Assembly (NCBI GenBank): GCA_019694575.1
Contig: JAIBBR010000030.1
Coordinates: 1-42,895, forward strand
Origin: Myxococcaceae bacterium
GTDB lineage: Bacteria; Myxococcota; Myxococcia; Myxococcales; Myxococcaceae
DNA: 42,895 nucleotides
Reading direction: 5' to 3'
The notes beneath the pieces are model-generated. The model saw only the letters and a program-made list of their open reading frames with translations, searched no databases and was not told the origin of the DNA. This document shows positions 15,388 to 24,326 of the stretch, one piece after another. Within the stretch, counting starts at the first letter, position 1. Every line of letters begins with the position of its first letter. The position numbers were made by a program, and so were the translations under genes.

Positions 15388-16927
15388 GAATAGCGGTCTG
15401 GTAGCGCTTGTCGGCAGGGTAAGGCAAGGGCTTCGTGGGTTCGGCCCTCTCGCGGTGGCGCTGGTAGCGGCGGGGCTGTTTCGCTGGCCTCCACTGCTCA
15501 ATGCCAACGGCATCAATTCAGACGCGGCGGTGCCCGGTTTACAGGCGATGCATCTGCTCAAAGGTGAGTGGGCCTGGCACTTGTGGGGCGCCAGCTACCA
15601 GGCCTCGATTGACCCCCTGGTGATTGCCGGTTTCTTTGCGGTGTTCGGCACTTCAGCCCGCGTGCTGGTGTTGGTGCCGTGGTTGTTTCTGCTGCTGCAA
15701 ATCGCGCTGACGTACGACGTGGTGCGCCGCCGGGTGTCGCCCTGGGCCGCGCTGGTGGCGGTCTCGGTCTTGGTATTTGCCACCATGGTCATCAACATGC
15801 CGATGACCTACGTGATGCGCCAGGTGATGGTTACCACGCTGGTGGCAGGGGTATGGCTCGCCGACAAGTCGACCACCGCAGCCCGCCCGGTGCCTTGGCT
15901 CATCGCCAGTGCTGTTTTCATCGTGGGAGGCCTTTTCAACGACTACTTCGCGCTGGTGATGTTGCCGCCCATCGCGCTCTTTGCGCTGCTGTGCGCGTGG
16001 GAAGGCGAAGCAACCCGCCGGTCTCGAATTCAACGGCTGGTGGCGTGGGCGTTGCCGTTTCTCGTTTTGGTGGCGTTGGCTTTGGTGTTTCACCGGGGAG
16101 CTCCGCGCCAGTCGCTGATGGCGCGGCAGTTGGGCCGCAATGGGTCGCTGCTGGTTGAGCAGGTGTTGCCGTTCGCCTTCGGTTACCGCGTTTTCGTTTC
16201 GCATTCGCCCAACGCGTTCGACCCTTGGGTTCTGCCGGCGGCGGTCACCGTGCTGCAGAAAATGGCCGCGGCGTTGGCGGGCATGGTTTGGCTGTTGGGC
16301 GGCCTCGCGGTCTTTTTCAAGCGGGTGCCCTGGCCCACCCGTCGCTTGGCGCTGCTTGGTACTGGCAGTGGCTTGGCCGCGCTGACCGCGTTTCTGCTCT
16401 CGACGCAGCCGTCTGACATGTGGTCGGCGCGGTACTTGGCGCCCCTGGTGTGGATGGCTCCGTTCACGTTTGCGCCGCTCATGAGCGCTGGGGGCGAGAA
16501 GCGCGTCGGCGTGTTGTTGTTGCCGTACCTTGCCAGTGTCGCTTTTGCCGGCTGGCTCTCGTGGGGCATTTACGTCGACGGGCCCTTGCCGCGGCTCGAT
16601 GCCCGGGGCCGCGCTGACGATGAGCGAGTCGTACGAGACTTCTTGCGTGAGAACGGCGTGCAGTACGCGGCGGCCCAGTATTGGCTCGCCTATCGCCTTT
16701 CGTTTCTCTTCGAAGAAAACCCGGTCGTCGTTCCGCTCGCCGACGGTGAAGACCGTTACGCGCCGCACCGCGCCGGTTTCGACGCGGCAAAGAAAACCGC
16801 GCTGATTTTTCACCCGACGGAGTGGCGCGCCTCGCCCGCGCCCTACGAGATGACGCTGCGCAGCAGTCAGGTGCCGTTTGAAAAGCACGACGTCGCTGGC
16901 TTCACCGTGCTGTTGCTCTCGCGCTGA
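15386..16927 (+). CDS. multi-pass membrane protein, GT-C-type glycosyltransferase-like
   Basis: This protein has 513 residues and about ten or more transmembrane helices between residues 20 and 400 (for example VLVLVPWLFLLLQIALTYDV and WALPFLVLVALALVF). A periplasmic-type soluble tail of about 110 residues follows. An early loop after the first helix has NANGINSDAAVPGLQAMHLL, where GT-C enzymes carry an acidic residue. The layout matches the ArnT/PMT group, which moves sugars from polyprenyl-phosphate donors at the outer face of the membrane, but I cannot confirm the family from sequence alone. Two further proteins of similar architecture and a GT2 gene lie close by. Its ATG shares two bases with the start codon of the divergent flavoprotein gene. 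Confidence 0.75.
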   Translation: MNSGLVALVGRVRQGLRGFGPLAVALVAAGLFRWPPLLNANGINSDAAVPGLQAMHLLKGEWAWHLWGASYQASIDPLVIAGFFAVFGTSARVLVLVPWLFLLLQIALTYDVVRRRVSPWAALVAVSVLVFATMVINMPMTYVMRQVMVTTLVAGVWLADKSTTAARPVPWLIASAVFIVGGLFNDYFALVMLPPIALFALLCAWEGEATRRSRIQRLVAWALPFLVLVALALVFHRGAPRQSLMARQLGRNGSLLVEQVLPFAFGYRVFVSHSPNAFDPWVLPAAVTVLQKMAAALAGMVWLLGGLAVFFKRVPWPTRRLALLGTGSGLAALTAFLLSTQPSDMWSARYLAPLVWMAPFTFAPLMSAGGEKRVGVLLLPYLASVAFAGWLSWGIYVDGPLPRLDARGRADDERVVRDFLRENGVQYAAAQYWLAYRLSFLFEENPVVVPLADGEDRYAPHRAGFDAAKKTALIFHPTEWRASPAPYEMTLRSSQVPFEKHDVAGFTVLLLSR

Positions 16928-16975
16928 GTTCCACTTGCCTCGTCGGCACCTGCGTGTAAAAGCCTGGGCATTCAC

Positions 16976-18418
16976 GTGCTGACGCGGCTGGCTCATTCTT
17001 CGACGCAAGACCGGTGGTTGTCGGCGTCAGCGTTTGCCGCTGGTGCGCTGGTTCTTGGCTACGGGTTGCAAGTTTCTAACGGCACGCAGCACCCCGCGGC
17101 GCTGAATGCGCTGTCCATCACGATTCTGCTCACCGTGCTCGGGCTGTCGGCGGTGGCGCTGCGCAGTGTGGAGCGCTGGCAGAAAATTCCGCTCCTCGTC
17201 ATCGCGATGGTGGGCTTCGGTTACCAAATGGCGGTGGCGGTCACTGCGCCTCCGGGCATTTACCTGCAGGGCACGCAGGCTGACTTCGTGCTCCACCATC
17301 AGTGGATTGCCGCGGTGGCCGTGCTCTCGGGCGCGGCGGTTTGTGTACCTGACAAATGGCTCAAGTGGGCGGTGATGCCGGCGGTGTTGGTGGCGCACTT
17401 TGCGTTGGGGCTGTGGCTGCTGCGTGTTTCTCCCAACCCGCGCATTGACGTCTTTGTGTGGCACCGCGAGGCTTTCGAAGCTTTTTTCCGCGGAGAAAAC
17501 CCATGGGCGATGACGCTGCCCAATATTTACGGCACCACGCAATGGTACGCGCCAGGCCTCGCTGACACGCAGCACGTGTTCACCGGCTTTCCGTACCCGC
17601 CGCTGTCGTTCTTGCTCGCGTTGCCGGGGCACCTCATCGCGCACGATTACCGGTATGCGAACTTGGCGGCGCTCACCGCGGCCGGAGCGCTGATGACGTA
17701 TGCCCGCCCGGGCCGCTTGGGAGGCTTGGCGGCCATCATCTTTCTCTTCAGCCCGCGGCACCTCTTCGTGCTCGAGCAGGGGTGGACCGAAGCCAACGTC
17801 ATCTTCATGGTGGCGGCGGTGGTTTTTACCGCGTGCCGTTTTCCCCGGGCGCTGCCGTGGGTGCTGGGGCTGACGTTGGCCATCAAGCAGTACATGGTCT
17901 TTATTTTGCCGGTGTCGTTTTTCTTGTTGCCGGTGGAAAAGGGCAAGCCGTTCGACTTGAAGGCTTTCGCCATTTTCTGCGCCAAGGCGGTGGGCCTGGC
18001 GGCGGTGGTGACGGGCTGGGGCTTGGTGTGGAACCCGACGGCCTTCTTCAATTCGGTGGTGGCATTTCAGGCCAAGCAACCGTTTCGTCCCGACGCGCTG
18101 AGCTACATTTCAGCCACCGCGGACAACGGCGTGCCGACCTTGCCGCTGTCGTTGCATTTCGTGGGAGTGCTGCTCGCGCTGGGGTTCGCTTTGTGGAGAG
18201 CGCCGCGCACGCCGGCCGGTTTCGCCGCCACCACGTCGCTGGTGGTGCTGCTCTTCTTCGCATTCGCCAAGCAGGCGTTCTGCAATTATTACTTCGTCGC
18301 GGTGGGCACGCTGTGCATTGCCCTGGCCGTGTTGGAGCCGGCAGAAGACGAAGCGCTTACCCGCGCTCGCGCAGACGGTCTCGGCGCCACGGTGGGTAGC
18401 GCACCACAGCCGACTTGA
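16976..18418 (+). CDS. multi-pass membrane protein, GT-C-type (GT87-like) glycosyltransferase candidate
   Basis: This protein has 480 residues, a GTG start and about 10-12 membrane helices through its whole length. After the fifth helix there is RIDVFVWHREAFEAFFRGEN, then ENPWAMTLPNIYG and FTGFPYPPLSFLLALPGH. This 'D-x-W...RGENPW...FPYPP' arrangement resembles mannosyl- and arabinosyltransferases of GT87/GT-C type, in which an early Asp binds the polyprenyl-phosphate sugar. It lies 48 bases after the preceding membrane gene on the same strand, so an operon is likely. Its last 62 bases overlap the tail of the convergent GT2 gene. Confidence 0.75.
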   Translation: MLTRLAHSSTQDRWLSASAFAAGALVLGYGLQVSNGTQHPAALNALSITILLTVLGLSAVALRSVERWQKIPLLVIAMVGFGYQMAVAVTAPPGIYLQGTQADFVLHHQWIAAVAVLSGAAVCVPDKWLKWAVMPAVLVAHFALGLWLLRVSPNPRIDVFVWHREAFEAFFRGENPWAMTLPNIYGTTQWYAPGLADTQHVFTGFPYPPLSFLLALPGHLIAHDYRYANLAALTAAGALMTYARPGRLGGLAAIIFLFSPRHLFVLEQGWTEANVIFMVAAVVFTACRFPRALPWVLGLTLAIKQYMVFILPVSFFLLPVEKGKPFDLKAFAIFCAKAVGLAAVVTGWGLVWNPTAFFNSVVAFQAKQPFRPDALSYISATADNGVPTLPLSLHFVGVLLALGFALWRAPRTPAGFAATTSLVVLLFFAFAKQAFCNYYFVAVGTLCIALAVLEPAEDEALTRARADGLGATVGSAPQPT

Positions 18419-19082
18419 CGGTGTTGAAGGTGTAGCGAAACAAGTTGGGCACATTCACCGACGAGCTGTCTTGCTCGTAGCGCACGGGGCAGGGCACTTC
18501 GGCGACGCGAAAACCTTTTGCCACGCAGTCCATCATGATGTCGCTGGCGAAGGCGTGGGTGTTGCTGTAGCTCTCGAAGTCGAGCTGGCTGATGACTTTG
18601 CGGTGGTACGCGCGCATGCCGCTGTGCCATTCGCCGAAGGCGGTGCCGAACCAGAGGTTCTCGAAGAGGGTGAGGGTGCGGTTGCCGAGCCAGCGGTAAA
18701 GCGGCATGCCGCCTTGCAGCGCTTCGTCGCGGGTGCGAATGCGGTTGCCTTGAATCACGTCGTAATAGCCGCGGCTGATGTATTCGACCATTAAGTCGGC
18801 GAGGCCTGGCTCGTACTGGTAGTCGGCGTGAATTTCGATGCAGATGTCGTAATCGCTCTCTAAGAAAACCTTGAAGAGCTTCTTCAAGTTGCCGCCGTAG
18901 TTCACGTTCGGCTCATGCGTGATGACGCGAACGCCCAGGCTCTTGGCCACTTCGGCGGTGTTGTCTTGGCTTGCGTCGTTGCCGACGATGACGTGCTTCT
19001 TCAGCTTGTCGGGCAATGCCGCGTGCGTCTTGGCGATGGTCTTTTCGGCGTTGTACGCCAGCATCAATACGACAGCCTTCAT
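18357..19082 (-). CDS. GT2-family glycosyltransferase (polyprenyl-phosphate sugar synthase type)
   Basis: I start this at the codon for MKAVVLMLAYNAEKTIAK, which opens the GT-A fold; the frame extends upstream without conserved sequence. The protein has 241 residues. It shows NDASQDNT (35-42), NYGGNLKKL, an acidic region EIHADYQYEPG in which the usual DxD reads HAD (85-87), and FGEWHSGMRAY near the acceptor side. No membrane helices are seen. This is the pattern of dolichyl/undecaprenyl-phosphate glycosyltransferases, which would supply the lipid-linked donor used by the GT-C-type neighbours. Its 3' end overlaps the convergent membrane gene by 62 bases. Confidence 0.88.
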   Translation of the reverse strand: MKAVVLMLAYNAEKTIAKTHAALPDKLKKHVIVGNDASQDNTAEVAKSLGVRVITHEPNVNYGGNLKKLFKVFLESDYDICIEIHADYQYEPGLADLMVEYISRGYYDVIQGNRIRTRDEALQGGMPLYRWLGNRTLTLFENLWFGTAFGEWHSGMRAYHRKVISQLDFESYSNTHAFASDIMMDCVAKGFRVAEVPCPVRYEQDSSSVNVPNLFRYTFNTVKSAVVRYPPWRRDRLRERG

Positions 19083-19171
19083 GGGGCGGCAGGCCTTAGT
19101 CGAGGGTGTGGGTAAAGGACAAGAGGCAGGTGGTTTGCTGATTTTCGCCACTCGAAGATACGCTTCGCGTC

Positions 19172-19345
19172 GTGACTGACAACAACAGCGCTCGGAAGAA
19201 TGCCGCGTCAATCACGGAGCCAGAGACGATGGCTTCGCAAGAAGTAGCACGCCGCGCTCTGCGTACCTTGTTGGTCGAGGGCCTTGAATCTCCCGACGCG
19301 GCCTGTCCCAATGCCTCTATTGGAAGCGCAAGGCCGCGCAGTTAA
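19172..19345 (+). CDS. possible small protein of 57 residues
   Basis: An open frame starts at GTG 19172 and ends at TAA 19343-19345. It overlaps the stop codon of the convergent gene at 19342. The sequence is polar at first (TDNNSARKNAASITEPETMA), then has a helix RRALRTLLVEGLESPDA that faintly recalls ParD-type antitoxin tails. There is no ribosome site before the GTG and no toxin gene beside it. It lies in the 260-base gap between two minus-strand genes. It may be a gene remnant or chance. Confidence 0.25.
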   Translation: MTDNNSARKNAASITEPETMASQEVARRALRTLLVEGLESPDAACPNASIGSARPRS

Positions 19346-21234
19346 AACGCGCTGGTGACCCGGTAAATCGCGGTTGACGACATCGGCTGCATCGCCACCC
19401 GCTGAAAGGCCCCCGGTTTGCTCAACAGCGACCGTTCCTCTGGGCTGCCCGGCGCGACCGACACCCAACGCACTGGCATTTTTCGCAGCTCGCTTAAGTA
19501 CGCTTCGTCGTTGCCCGCGTGCTTCACGTACACCGCGCGATTTCTTCCGTCATGCGTCCAGTAATCACCCATGAAGCCGACTGAATTGTCGTAGGCCCAG
19601 ACTTCGCCCTCTTTGAACTCAGCCTCGCGCTTGGCGATGAGGTCCGCGGGGAGCAGCCAGCCGAACTCCGCGCGCATGCGGGCATCGACTTGGGCCAATT
19701 CGTCCTTCGAAGGAAAGAGCGGTGGAATGTGCCGGTAGCCAAGCAAGTCATGTGAATAGCCCCACACTGCGACGGTGGCGGTGATGGCGGAAAGTAAGTA
19801 CCGCGCGGTGAGCCACTTGAGCTGTTGGTGCACGATGCAAAAGGCGACCAAACCGGCGGCAGGCGCCGCGAGCACGAAGCGGCCCCACCACGACGCGGGC
19901 ACCAACACCGCGAGCACCGCGAGGGCAGGGAGCGAAAGGTATGGCCAGCGCTTTTTCGACCACGGTGCGCTCAAGAGAAGCCACAGCAAGCACGGCGCGA
20001 GAATGTAGGGGAACAGCGCTCCGAACGGACCTTCACGAATGTCGGGGAAAGGGTTGACCGACGGCGTGGTCCACAAGCGAATTAAATTGCCAAGCGCACC
20101 GGGGGCGCCAAAGAAAGCGGGAGGCCCGGCGATGGCAGCTTCGTTAAGTGGGCCCTGCAGCTTCCACCCGAAGAGCGGCACCGTGAGTTGCGCAGGGTAG
20201 AACGGGTTGCCCGATTCCATCACGTTGCGCCCCAAGGTCTGCAGCCCGAGTACGGCCCAAAGCAGCAGGTTGCCCAGCAAGCCAGCGGTGAGTCGGAGAC
20301 GTGAGCCTTTCGCGCGCCAATACAACCACCCCCAACGCGCGGCGATGAGTGGCGAGAGCAGCACCAAGTGAAAAAAGCCCGTTATTTTCGCGGCGCAGTA
20401 GAGGCCGAGCGCGACCGCGGTCATCCACCGGTCGAAGGTCGAGAAGGTGGCCGAGGTGAGAAAGTACACCGCGGTGATGAAGAAGAACGCAGCCGCGATA
20501 TCAGCATGGGTGGTGTGCAGTTGCAGTGCTACCGCGGGCAGAAGCAGCCACATGGCTCCGGCAGAAGCAGACAGGCTGCGTGTAGTGCCGAAGCGTTGGG
20601 CCCATGCTCCAATGGCGAGGGCCGCGGCGAGCGCGAGTGGAATTTGCGGTGCGTCGTCGAGACGGTCGTTGCCGGTGAAGAGCACGTTCCACCCCGCGAG
20701 CAGCTCGAGCAGGCGCGGGTAGCCGTTGATGTAATGCATGTGCGTCGGCACCCAATGGTTCGACGCTTCTTGCAGCGCGTAACGCATTTGCGCCTGGTGG
20801 TACATCGCGCAGTCCCACGACCAATTGGGCAAGTACCACGCGATGTGGGTGGAAACGGCGAGTGAGAGCGCGGCGGGCACGAGCACGTATGCGAGCAATT
20901 CGTGACGCGCGGTGATGTCACGCCACAAGCGCACCGGAGCGCCCAAGTCAGCGCGCCACAATTTAGCGATGAGCTGGCGTGGCCCCGCCGGTTTCAGCGC
21001 CCAAGCGATGGCGCTGCCGTTGATCAGCACCGCGACAATCGCCACCGGCACGAGCCGCAGCCTGTTGAATGCACCGGTGAGCGTGAGCACGCCATACATC
21101 GAGCCTGATGCAAGCAGGGCGCTCGCGGTCCACCGCTCCAACGTTTTACGTTGGGGTACCCAGCGCGCGACGCACACGTATGCCGCGGCCACAGCCAATG
21201 CCGATTGGAAGAACCAGTGGAAGTAACCGAGCAA
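19342..21234 (-). CDS. large multi-pass membrane protein, glycosyltransferase-like
   Basis: This protein has 630 residues and about 13 predicted membrane helices, then a soluble C-terminal domain from about residue 500. The large first extracytoplasmic loop has WYLPNWSWDCAMYHQAQMRY and NHWVPTHMHYINGYPRLLEL, with several His, Asp and aromatic residues, as expected for a GT-C active site. Nothing else identifies a specific substrate. It is transcribed toward the GT2 gene (about 260 bases between them) and divergently from the DUF4173 gene (127 bases). With the two membrane proteins at 15.4-18.4 kb it makes three candidate lipid-linked sugar transferases within 6 kb. Confidence 0.75.
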   Translation of the reverse strand: MLGYFHWFFQSALAVAAAYVCVARWVPQRKTLERWTASALLASGSMYGVLTLTGAFNRLRLVPVAIVAVLINGSAIAWALKPAGPRQLIAKLWRADLGAPVRLWRDITARHELLAYVLVPAALSLAVSTHIAWYLPNWSWDCAMYHQAQMRYALQEASNHWVPTHMHYINGYPRLLELLAGWNVLFTGNDRLDDAPQIPLALAAALAIGAWAQRFGTTRSLSASAGAMWLLLPAVALQLHTTHADIAAAFFFITAVYFLTSATFSTFDRWMTAVALGLYCAAKITGFFHLVLLSPLIAARWGWLYWRAKGSRLRLTAGLLGNLLLWAVLGLQTLGRNVMESGNPFYPAQLTVPLFGWKLQGPLNEAAIAGPPAFFGAPGALGNLIRLWTTPSVNPFPDIREGPFGALFPYILAPCLLWLLLSAPWSKKRWPYLSLPALAVLAVLVPASWWGRFVLAAPAAGLVAFCIVHQQLKWLTARYLLSAITATVAVWGYSHDLLGYRHIPPLFPSKDELAQVDARMRAEFGWLLPADLIAKREAEFKEGEVWAYDNSVGFMGDYWTHDGRNRAVYVKHAGNDEAYLSELRKMPVRWVSVAPGSPEERSLLSKPGAFQRVAMQPMSSTAIYRVTSAF

Positions 21235-21361
21235 GCGGCGGGCTTCTATCGCAGGGGGCTATGCGAGTCCCGGCGTATTCGACGCTGTGTTTTTTGCCAG
21301 CCGCGCGCCGCGGTCTGTCACCCGCAGTAAATACAGCATTGGTCTTGCATAGGCCGGCCGC

Positions 21362-22831
21362 ATGGTCTTGCAAACGCCTGCTTGGAAGCCATGGGTGCAT
21401 GCCAGTGCTTTGGGGCTCGCCATTGGCATTTCTTTCGAAATGTTTATTCGTGGGTCGCCGTGGGGCCTGCAATTTCCACTGTGGGTGCTGCTGTTCATCG
21501 CCGGCCTGCGGTGGATTGGCCGCGCTGGTGACGCGCAAGGCAAGCCGCGCGTATCGTGGTGGGAGTTGCAGCTGGCTTTCTTCGCGAGCTGGGTAGCCAT
21601 TCGTGACAACGCCTTATTGACCGCGATGAACGTGGGTATCTGTTTGTGGCTCGCTGCGGTGCACTGTTCCCAGTACCCATCGTTTGCTCCTCCGATGACT
21701 TCGCTCGCCGCACTGGTTTGGCGCCCGCTCAAGCTGTATGTGACCGCGCCCTTTACCGCGATCAAAGCGCTCAACGTGGGTAGCGCGCACCCGCCGTCGA
21801 GAGTGTTTCGTCAGTACGGTGGGGCGATGTTGCGGTCACTGTTCTTCATGCTTCCGGTGGGCTGGCTCTTCGTGGGCCTCCTCAATTCGGCAGACCCGTC
21901 ATTTGGAAACGCGCTGACGCAGTTCTTCACGCCCTCAGTTCAGAGAGACCTTTCTGTTTCCCCCTTCTTCATCACTGCCGTGACTGGGCTGGCGATGGGG
22001 TTGGCGCTACAAGCCCACCGCAAAATCGACAACGAAAGTGAACCTGCGGAGCCGGTCCTCACCTTTGTCGGGTACTTCGAAGCCATGGCTACGCTGACGC
22101 TGGTGAATGGACTGTTCACCCTCTTCACGTTCATTCAAACCCACCGCGCACTTTTCGACGATGCACTGGAGTCTTCTGAGACATACGCGTCGCGTGCGCG
22201 CGGAGGCTTCTTTCAGTTGTTGGTGGTGTGCGCGCTCACTTTCGCGCTGATTCTCTTTTTTCGCCGCTACACCGAAGTCAGCTCCCGTGCACGTGACAAG
22301 ATGTTGAAAGTGCAGTTTTCGCTGATGGTGGGTCTCACGGTGCTGATTTTGGTATCGGCGTTGGCCCGCATCAGTGCGTATGAGGACGCGTATGGCCTCA
22401 CAGAAGGGCGGCTGTTCAGCCACGTGTTTGCCGTCTTTTTAGGGGCCGGTTTAGGGTGGTGCGCGGTGACGCTGTGGTGGAAGTCACCATGGTTCGCTGG
22501 TGGGCTCGCTGCAATCGCAAGTGCCTATGTGGCGGCGATGAACGTGCTCAACCCTGACGCGATGATCGCGAGACATCACTTCGAGCAGCCACGCATGATG
22601 AACACTGACGTTCGCTACATTCTTTCGCTCTCAAAAGACGCCGTGCCATATCTTTTGCACAGTCAGTCGTTTAGAAATGCAATCTCACTTGAGAAATGGA
22701 ACGAGTGGTGTGCGCTCCCTAACAATGAAGAGCCCATTTGGTCGTTCAATCTGGCACGCTACCGAGCAAGACGAGAGAAGAGCCTGAACTTATGCCCTGA
22801 CCCAACGTACACGCTGAGAGGAAACCCGTAA
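21362..22831 (+). CDS. DUF4173-family integral membrane protein
   Basis: This protein has 489 residues with about 11 membrane helices and a short cytoplasmic tail. The diagnostic stretch is SRARGGFFQLLVVCALTFAL with the following FFRRYTEVSSRARDKML, which matches the DUF4173/DUF4153 family, whose function is unknown. An amphipathic linker HRKIDNESEPAEP separates two helical bundles. The ATG at 21362 follows a GGCCGGCC palindrome and a 10-base direct repeat of TGGTCTTGCA (one copy across the start codon, one about 20 bases upstream). It is divergent from the large membrane protein gene at 19342-21234. Confidence 0.8.
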   Translation: MVLQTPAWKPWVHASALGLAIGISFEMFIRGSPWGLQFPLWVLLFIAGLRWIGRAGDAQGKPRVSWWELQLAFFASWVAIRDNALLTAMNVGICLWLAAVHCSQYPSFAPPMTSLAALVWRPLKLYVTAPFTAIKALNVGSAHPPSRVFRQYGGAMLRSLFFMLPVGWLFVGLLNSADPSFGNALTQFFTPSVQRDLSVSPFFITAVTGLAMGLALQAHRKIDNESEPAEPVLTFVGYFEAMATLTLVNGLFTLFTFIQTHRALFDDALESSETYASRARGGFFQLLVVCALTFALILFFRRYTEVSSRARDKMLKVQFSLMVGLTVLILVSALARISAYEDAYGLTEGRLFSHVFAVFLGAGLGWCAVTLWWKSPWFAGGLAAIASAYVAAMNVLNPDAMIARHHFEQPRMMNTDVRYILSLSKDAVPYLLHSQSFRNAISLEKWNEWCALPNNEEPIWSFNLARYRARREKSLNLCPDPTYTLRGNP

Positions 22832-22947
22832 CGGCGCTCCGGGCTGTCGAACGAATCGCAGATTTTATAGGTAGCCATCGGTGATACCACGCCGGTCCAC
22901 CGCGAACATGGGTTGTCAGGTGGCGTTAACCAGGCCATGCTCAATTC

Positions 22948-23268
22948 ATGGCTCGCCCAAGACGTGCCCAGTTGCAGATTTTTGTCGCCGAGGGGTTTGA
23001 GCAAGCCGACGCATTCGATGTTGAGTATTGGCGGAACACAAGCCCCGAGGAACGTTTTCATGCGGTCGAAGCGATCCGGCAAGCGGCCTTTGCGCTCTAC
23101 GCGCCGAATGCCGAAGTTAGCGAAGGACTGGTCCGAGTTCTTGTCGTTGATGATTTTCCACCGCGTGAAGTTTCTGCTGGTCGGTGGGCACGCGGTGTCG
23201 ATTCACGCGCGTCCGCGCATGACGGAAGATCTCGATCTCTTCGTGGAAGCAAGCGTCGAAAACGCTGA
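22948..23268 (+). CDS. small helical protein preceding a nucleotidyltransferase remnant
   Basis: This frame encodes 106 residues. The part up to about residue 70 looks genuine: RAQLQIFVAEGFEQADAFDV then EYWRNTSPEERFHAVEAIRQ and GLVRVLVVDDF. Short proteins with a YWRxxxPEERxxAVExxR motif are commonly found directly before nucleotidyltransferase-fold genes of the DUF6036/AbiEii-like type, and that is the arrangement here. After about residue 72 the frame runs antisense to nothing and inside the coding frame of the next gene, and the residues become Arg/Ser-rich. A natural stop has probably been lost. I treat it as part of a decaying two-gene module. Confidence 0.5.
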   Translation: MARPRRAQLQIFVAEGFEQADAFDVEYWRNTSPEERFHAVEAIRQAAFALYAPNAEVSEGLVRVLVVDDFPPREVSAGRWARGVDSRASAHDGRSRSLRGSKRRKR

Positions 23269-23338
23269 ACGCATTAGAGCCACGCTGCAGGAATTCAGAT
23301 TCAGAAGCGCTGCGCCGCAAGTCGAGATGCTGGGCTGA
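23107..23338 (+). pseudogene. truncated nucleotidyltransferase-fold protein (DUF6036-like remnant)
   Basis: From ATG 23107 the frame reads DWSEFLSLMIFHRVKFLLVG, then GHAVSIHARPRMTEDLDLFV. This is the G[GS]xxxxxxxxxRxTxDLDL core of the nucleotidyltransferase fold, with the DLD catalytic acids intact. It stops after about 77 residues, while relatives are roughly 150-200 residues long. The last residues RSAAPQVEMLG do not resemble the family, so the 3' part is missing. Such proteins often act as one half of toxin-antitoxin or defence pairs. Here it is probably inactive. Confidence 0.65.
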
Positions 23339-23399
23339 AACCGCCAAAGCTGGGAGAAGCCTCTTCCTCCCACTTGGTTCGCCCGCCGTAGCCTGTGCT

Positions 23400-24326
23400 A
23401 TGGCCTTTAAGCGTATGGTGCCTTCCCAATGCAACGTCTGCGGCGGCCGCCTGCAGCTCAAGTACCCTAAAGTGGTTGATCCCCAGTCGAAAGAAACCTT
23501 CGGCATTTCTGTGTGCGAGCGCTGTGAGCTGGGCCACACCACGCCGCAGCCTGATGACTTGAGCCGCTATTACGGCCAGGCCTACCACGGCAACCGGCAT
23601 GGTTTTACCGCCCGCTACTGCGCGTGGCGACGTGAAGGTTTTGTCGAGTCTGTGCTGGGCAAAGGCGGCGGTAAAAAGTTGCTCGACATCGGCTGTGGCG
23701 ACGGCACTTTTCTCGAAGGCATGCAGAAGAAAGGGTGGACAGGCGTCGGCACCGAAATGAACCCGGCCATCGCGCGCGAAGCCGGTTTGACAGTCTTCGA
23801 GTCGCTCAAAGACGCGGCTGACGAAGGCCCGTACGACTGCATCACCACCTGGCACAGCTTGGAGCACATGCGCGACCCCGCGGGCACCATCGTCGAAACG
23901 GCCAAGCTGCTCAAAGACGACGGCGCGCTCTTCATCGCCGTGCCCAATGCGCAAGGTTGGCAGGCGAAAGTCTTCGGCGCGCGCTGGTTTCATCTCGATG
24001 TGCCGCGCCACTTGTTTCACTTCGGAGACGCGTCGATGGCGGCGCTGCTCCAGAAGGCCGGTCTCACGCAAGCCAAGCGGTGGGACCAAGAATTCGAGTT
24101 GGACTTGTTTGGCTGGCTGCAGAGCGCGCTCAACAGCGTGCTGCCGGACCCCAATTTGTTTTTCTACCACCTCACTGGGCGGGCATCGGGCGGTGGCTCG
24201 GCGCAATTGGCGTTGAGTTACGCATTGGGTTCCGCGGTGGGGGCCGCGGCGCTTCCCACGGTTCCGGCCGCCACGTTGATGCAGCAGGGCGGCACGCTGA
24301 TCATCGCCGCGCGCAAGGGCCGCTAA
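23400..24326 (+). CDS. class I SAM-dependent methyltransferase with N-terminal zinc-binding motif
   Basis: This protein has 308 residues. The N-terminus has two CxxC pairs (C11/C14 and C39/C42) that would bind zinc. Residues about 92-190 are a Rossmann methyltransferase of Methyltransf_23 type, with motif I LLDIGCGDGTFLEG (94-107), an acidic residue after GVGTEMNP and the post-motif WHSLEHMRDP. The segment WFHLDVPRHLFHF is typical of methyltransferases in polysaccharide clusters. The substrate is not known, but the adjacent sugar genes suggest a glycan or sugar nucleotide. The stop TAA is followed without a gap by the GTG of the RmlD gene, so the two are co-transcribed. Confidence 0.85.
   Translation: MAFKRMVPSQCNVCGGRLQLKYPKVVDPQSKETFGISVCERCELGHTTPQPDDLSRYYGQAYHGNRHGFTARYCAWRREGFVESVLGKGGGKKLLDIGCGDGTFLEGMQKKGWTGVGTEMNPAIAREAGLTVFESLKDAADEGPYDCITTWHSLEHMRDPAGTIVETAKLLKDDGALFIAVPNAQGWQAKVFGARWFHLDVPRHLFHFGDASMAALLQKAGLTQAKRWDQEFELDLFGWLQSALNSVLPDPNLFFYHLTGRASGGGSAQLALSYALGSAVGAAALPTVPAATLMQQGGTLIIAARKGR

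Noticed and set aside
15653-17008. Minus-strand open frame of 451 codons
   Set aside because: It is the antisense of a multi-pass membrane protein gene and is almost entirely His/Arg/Gln-rich.
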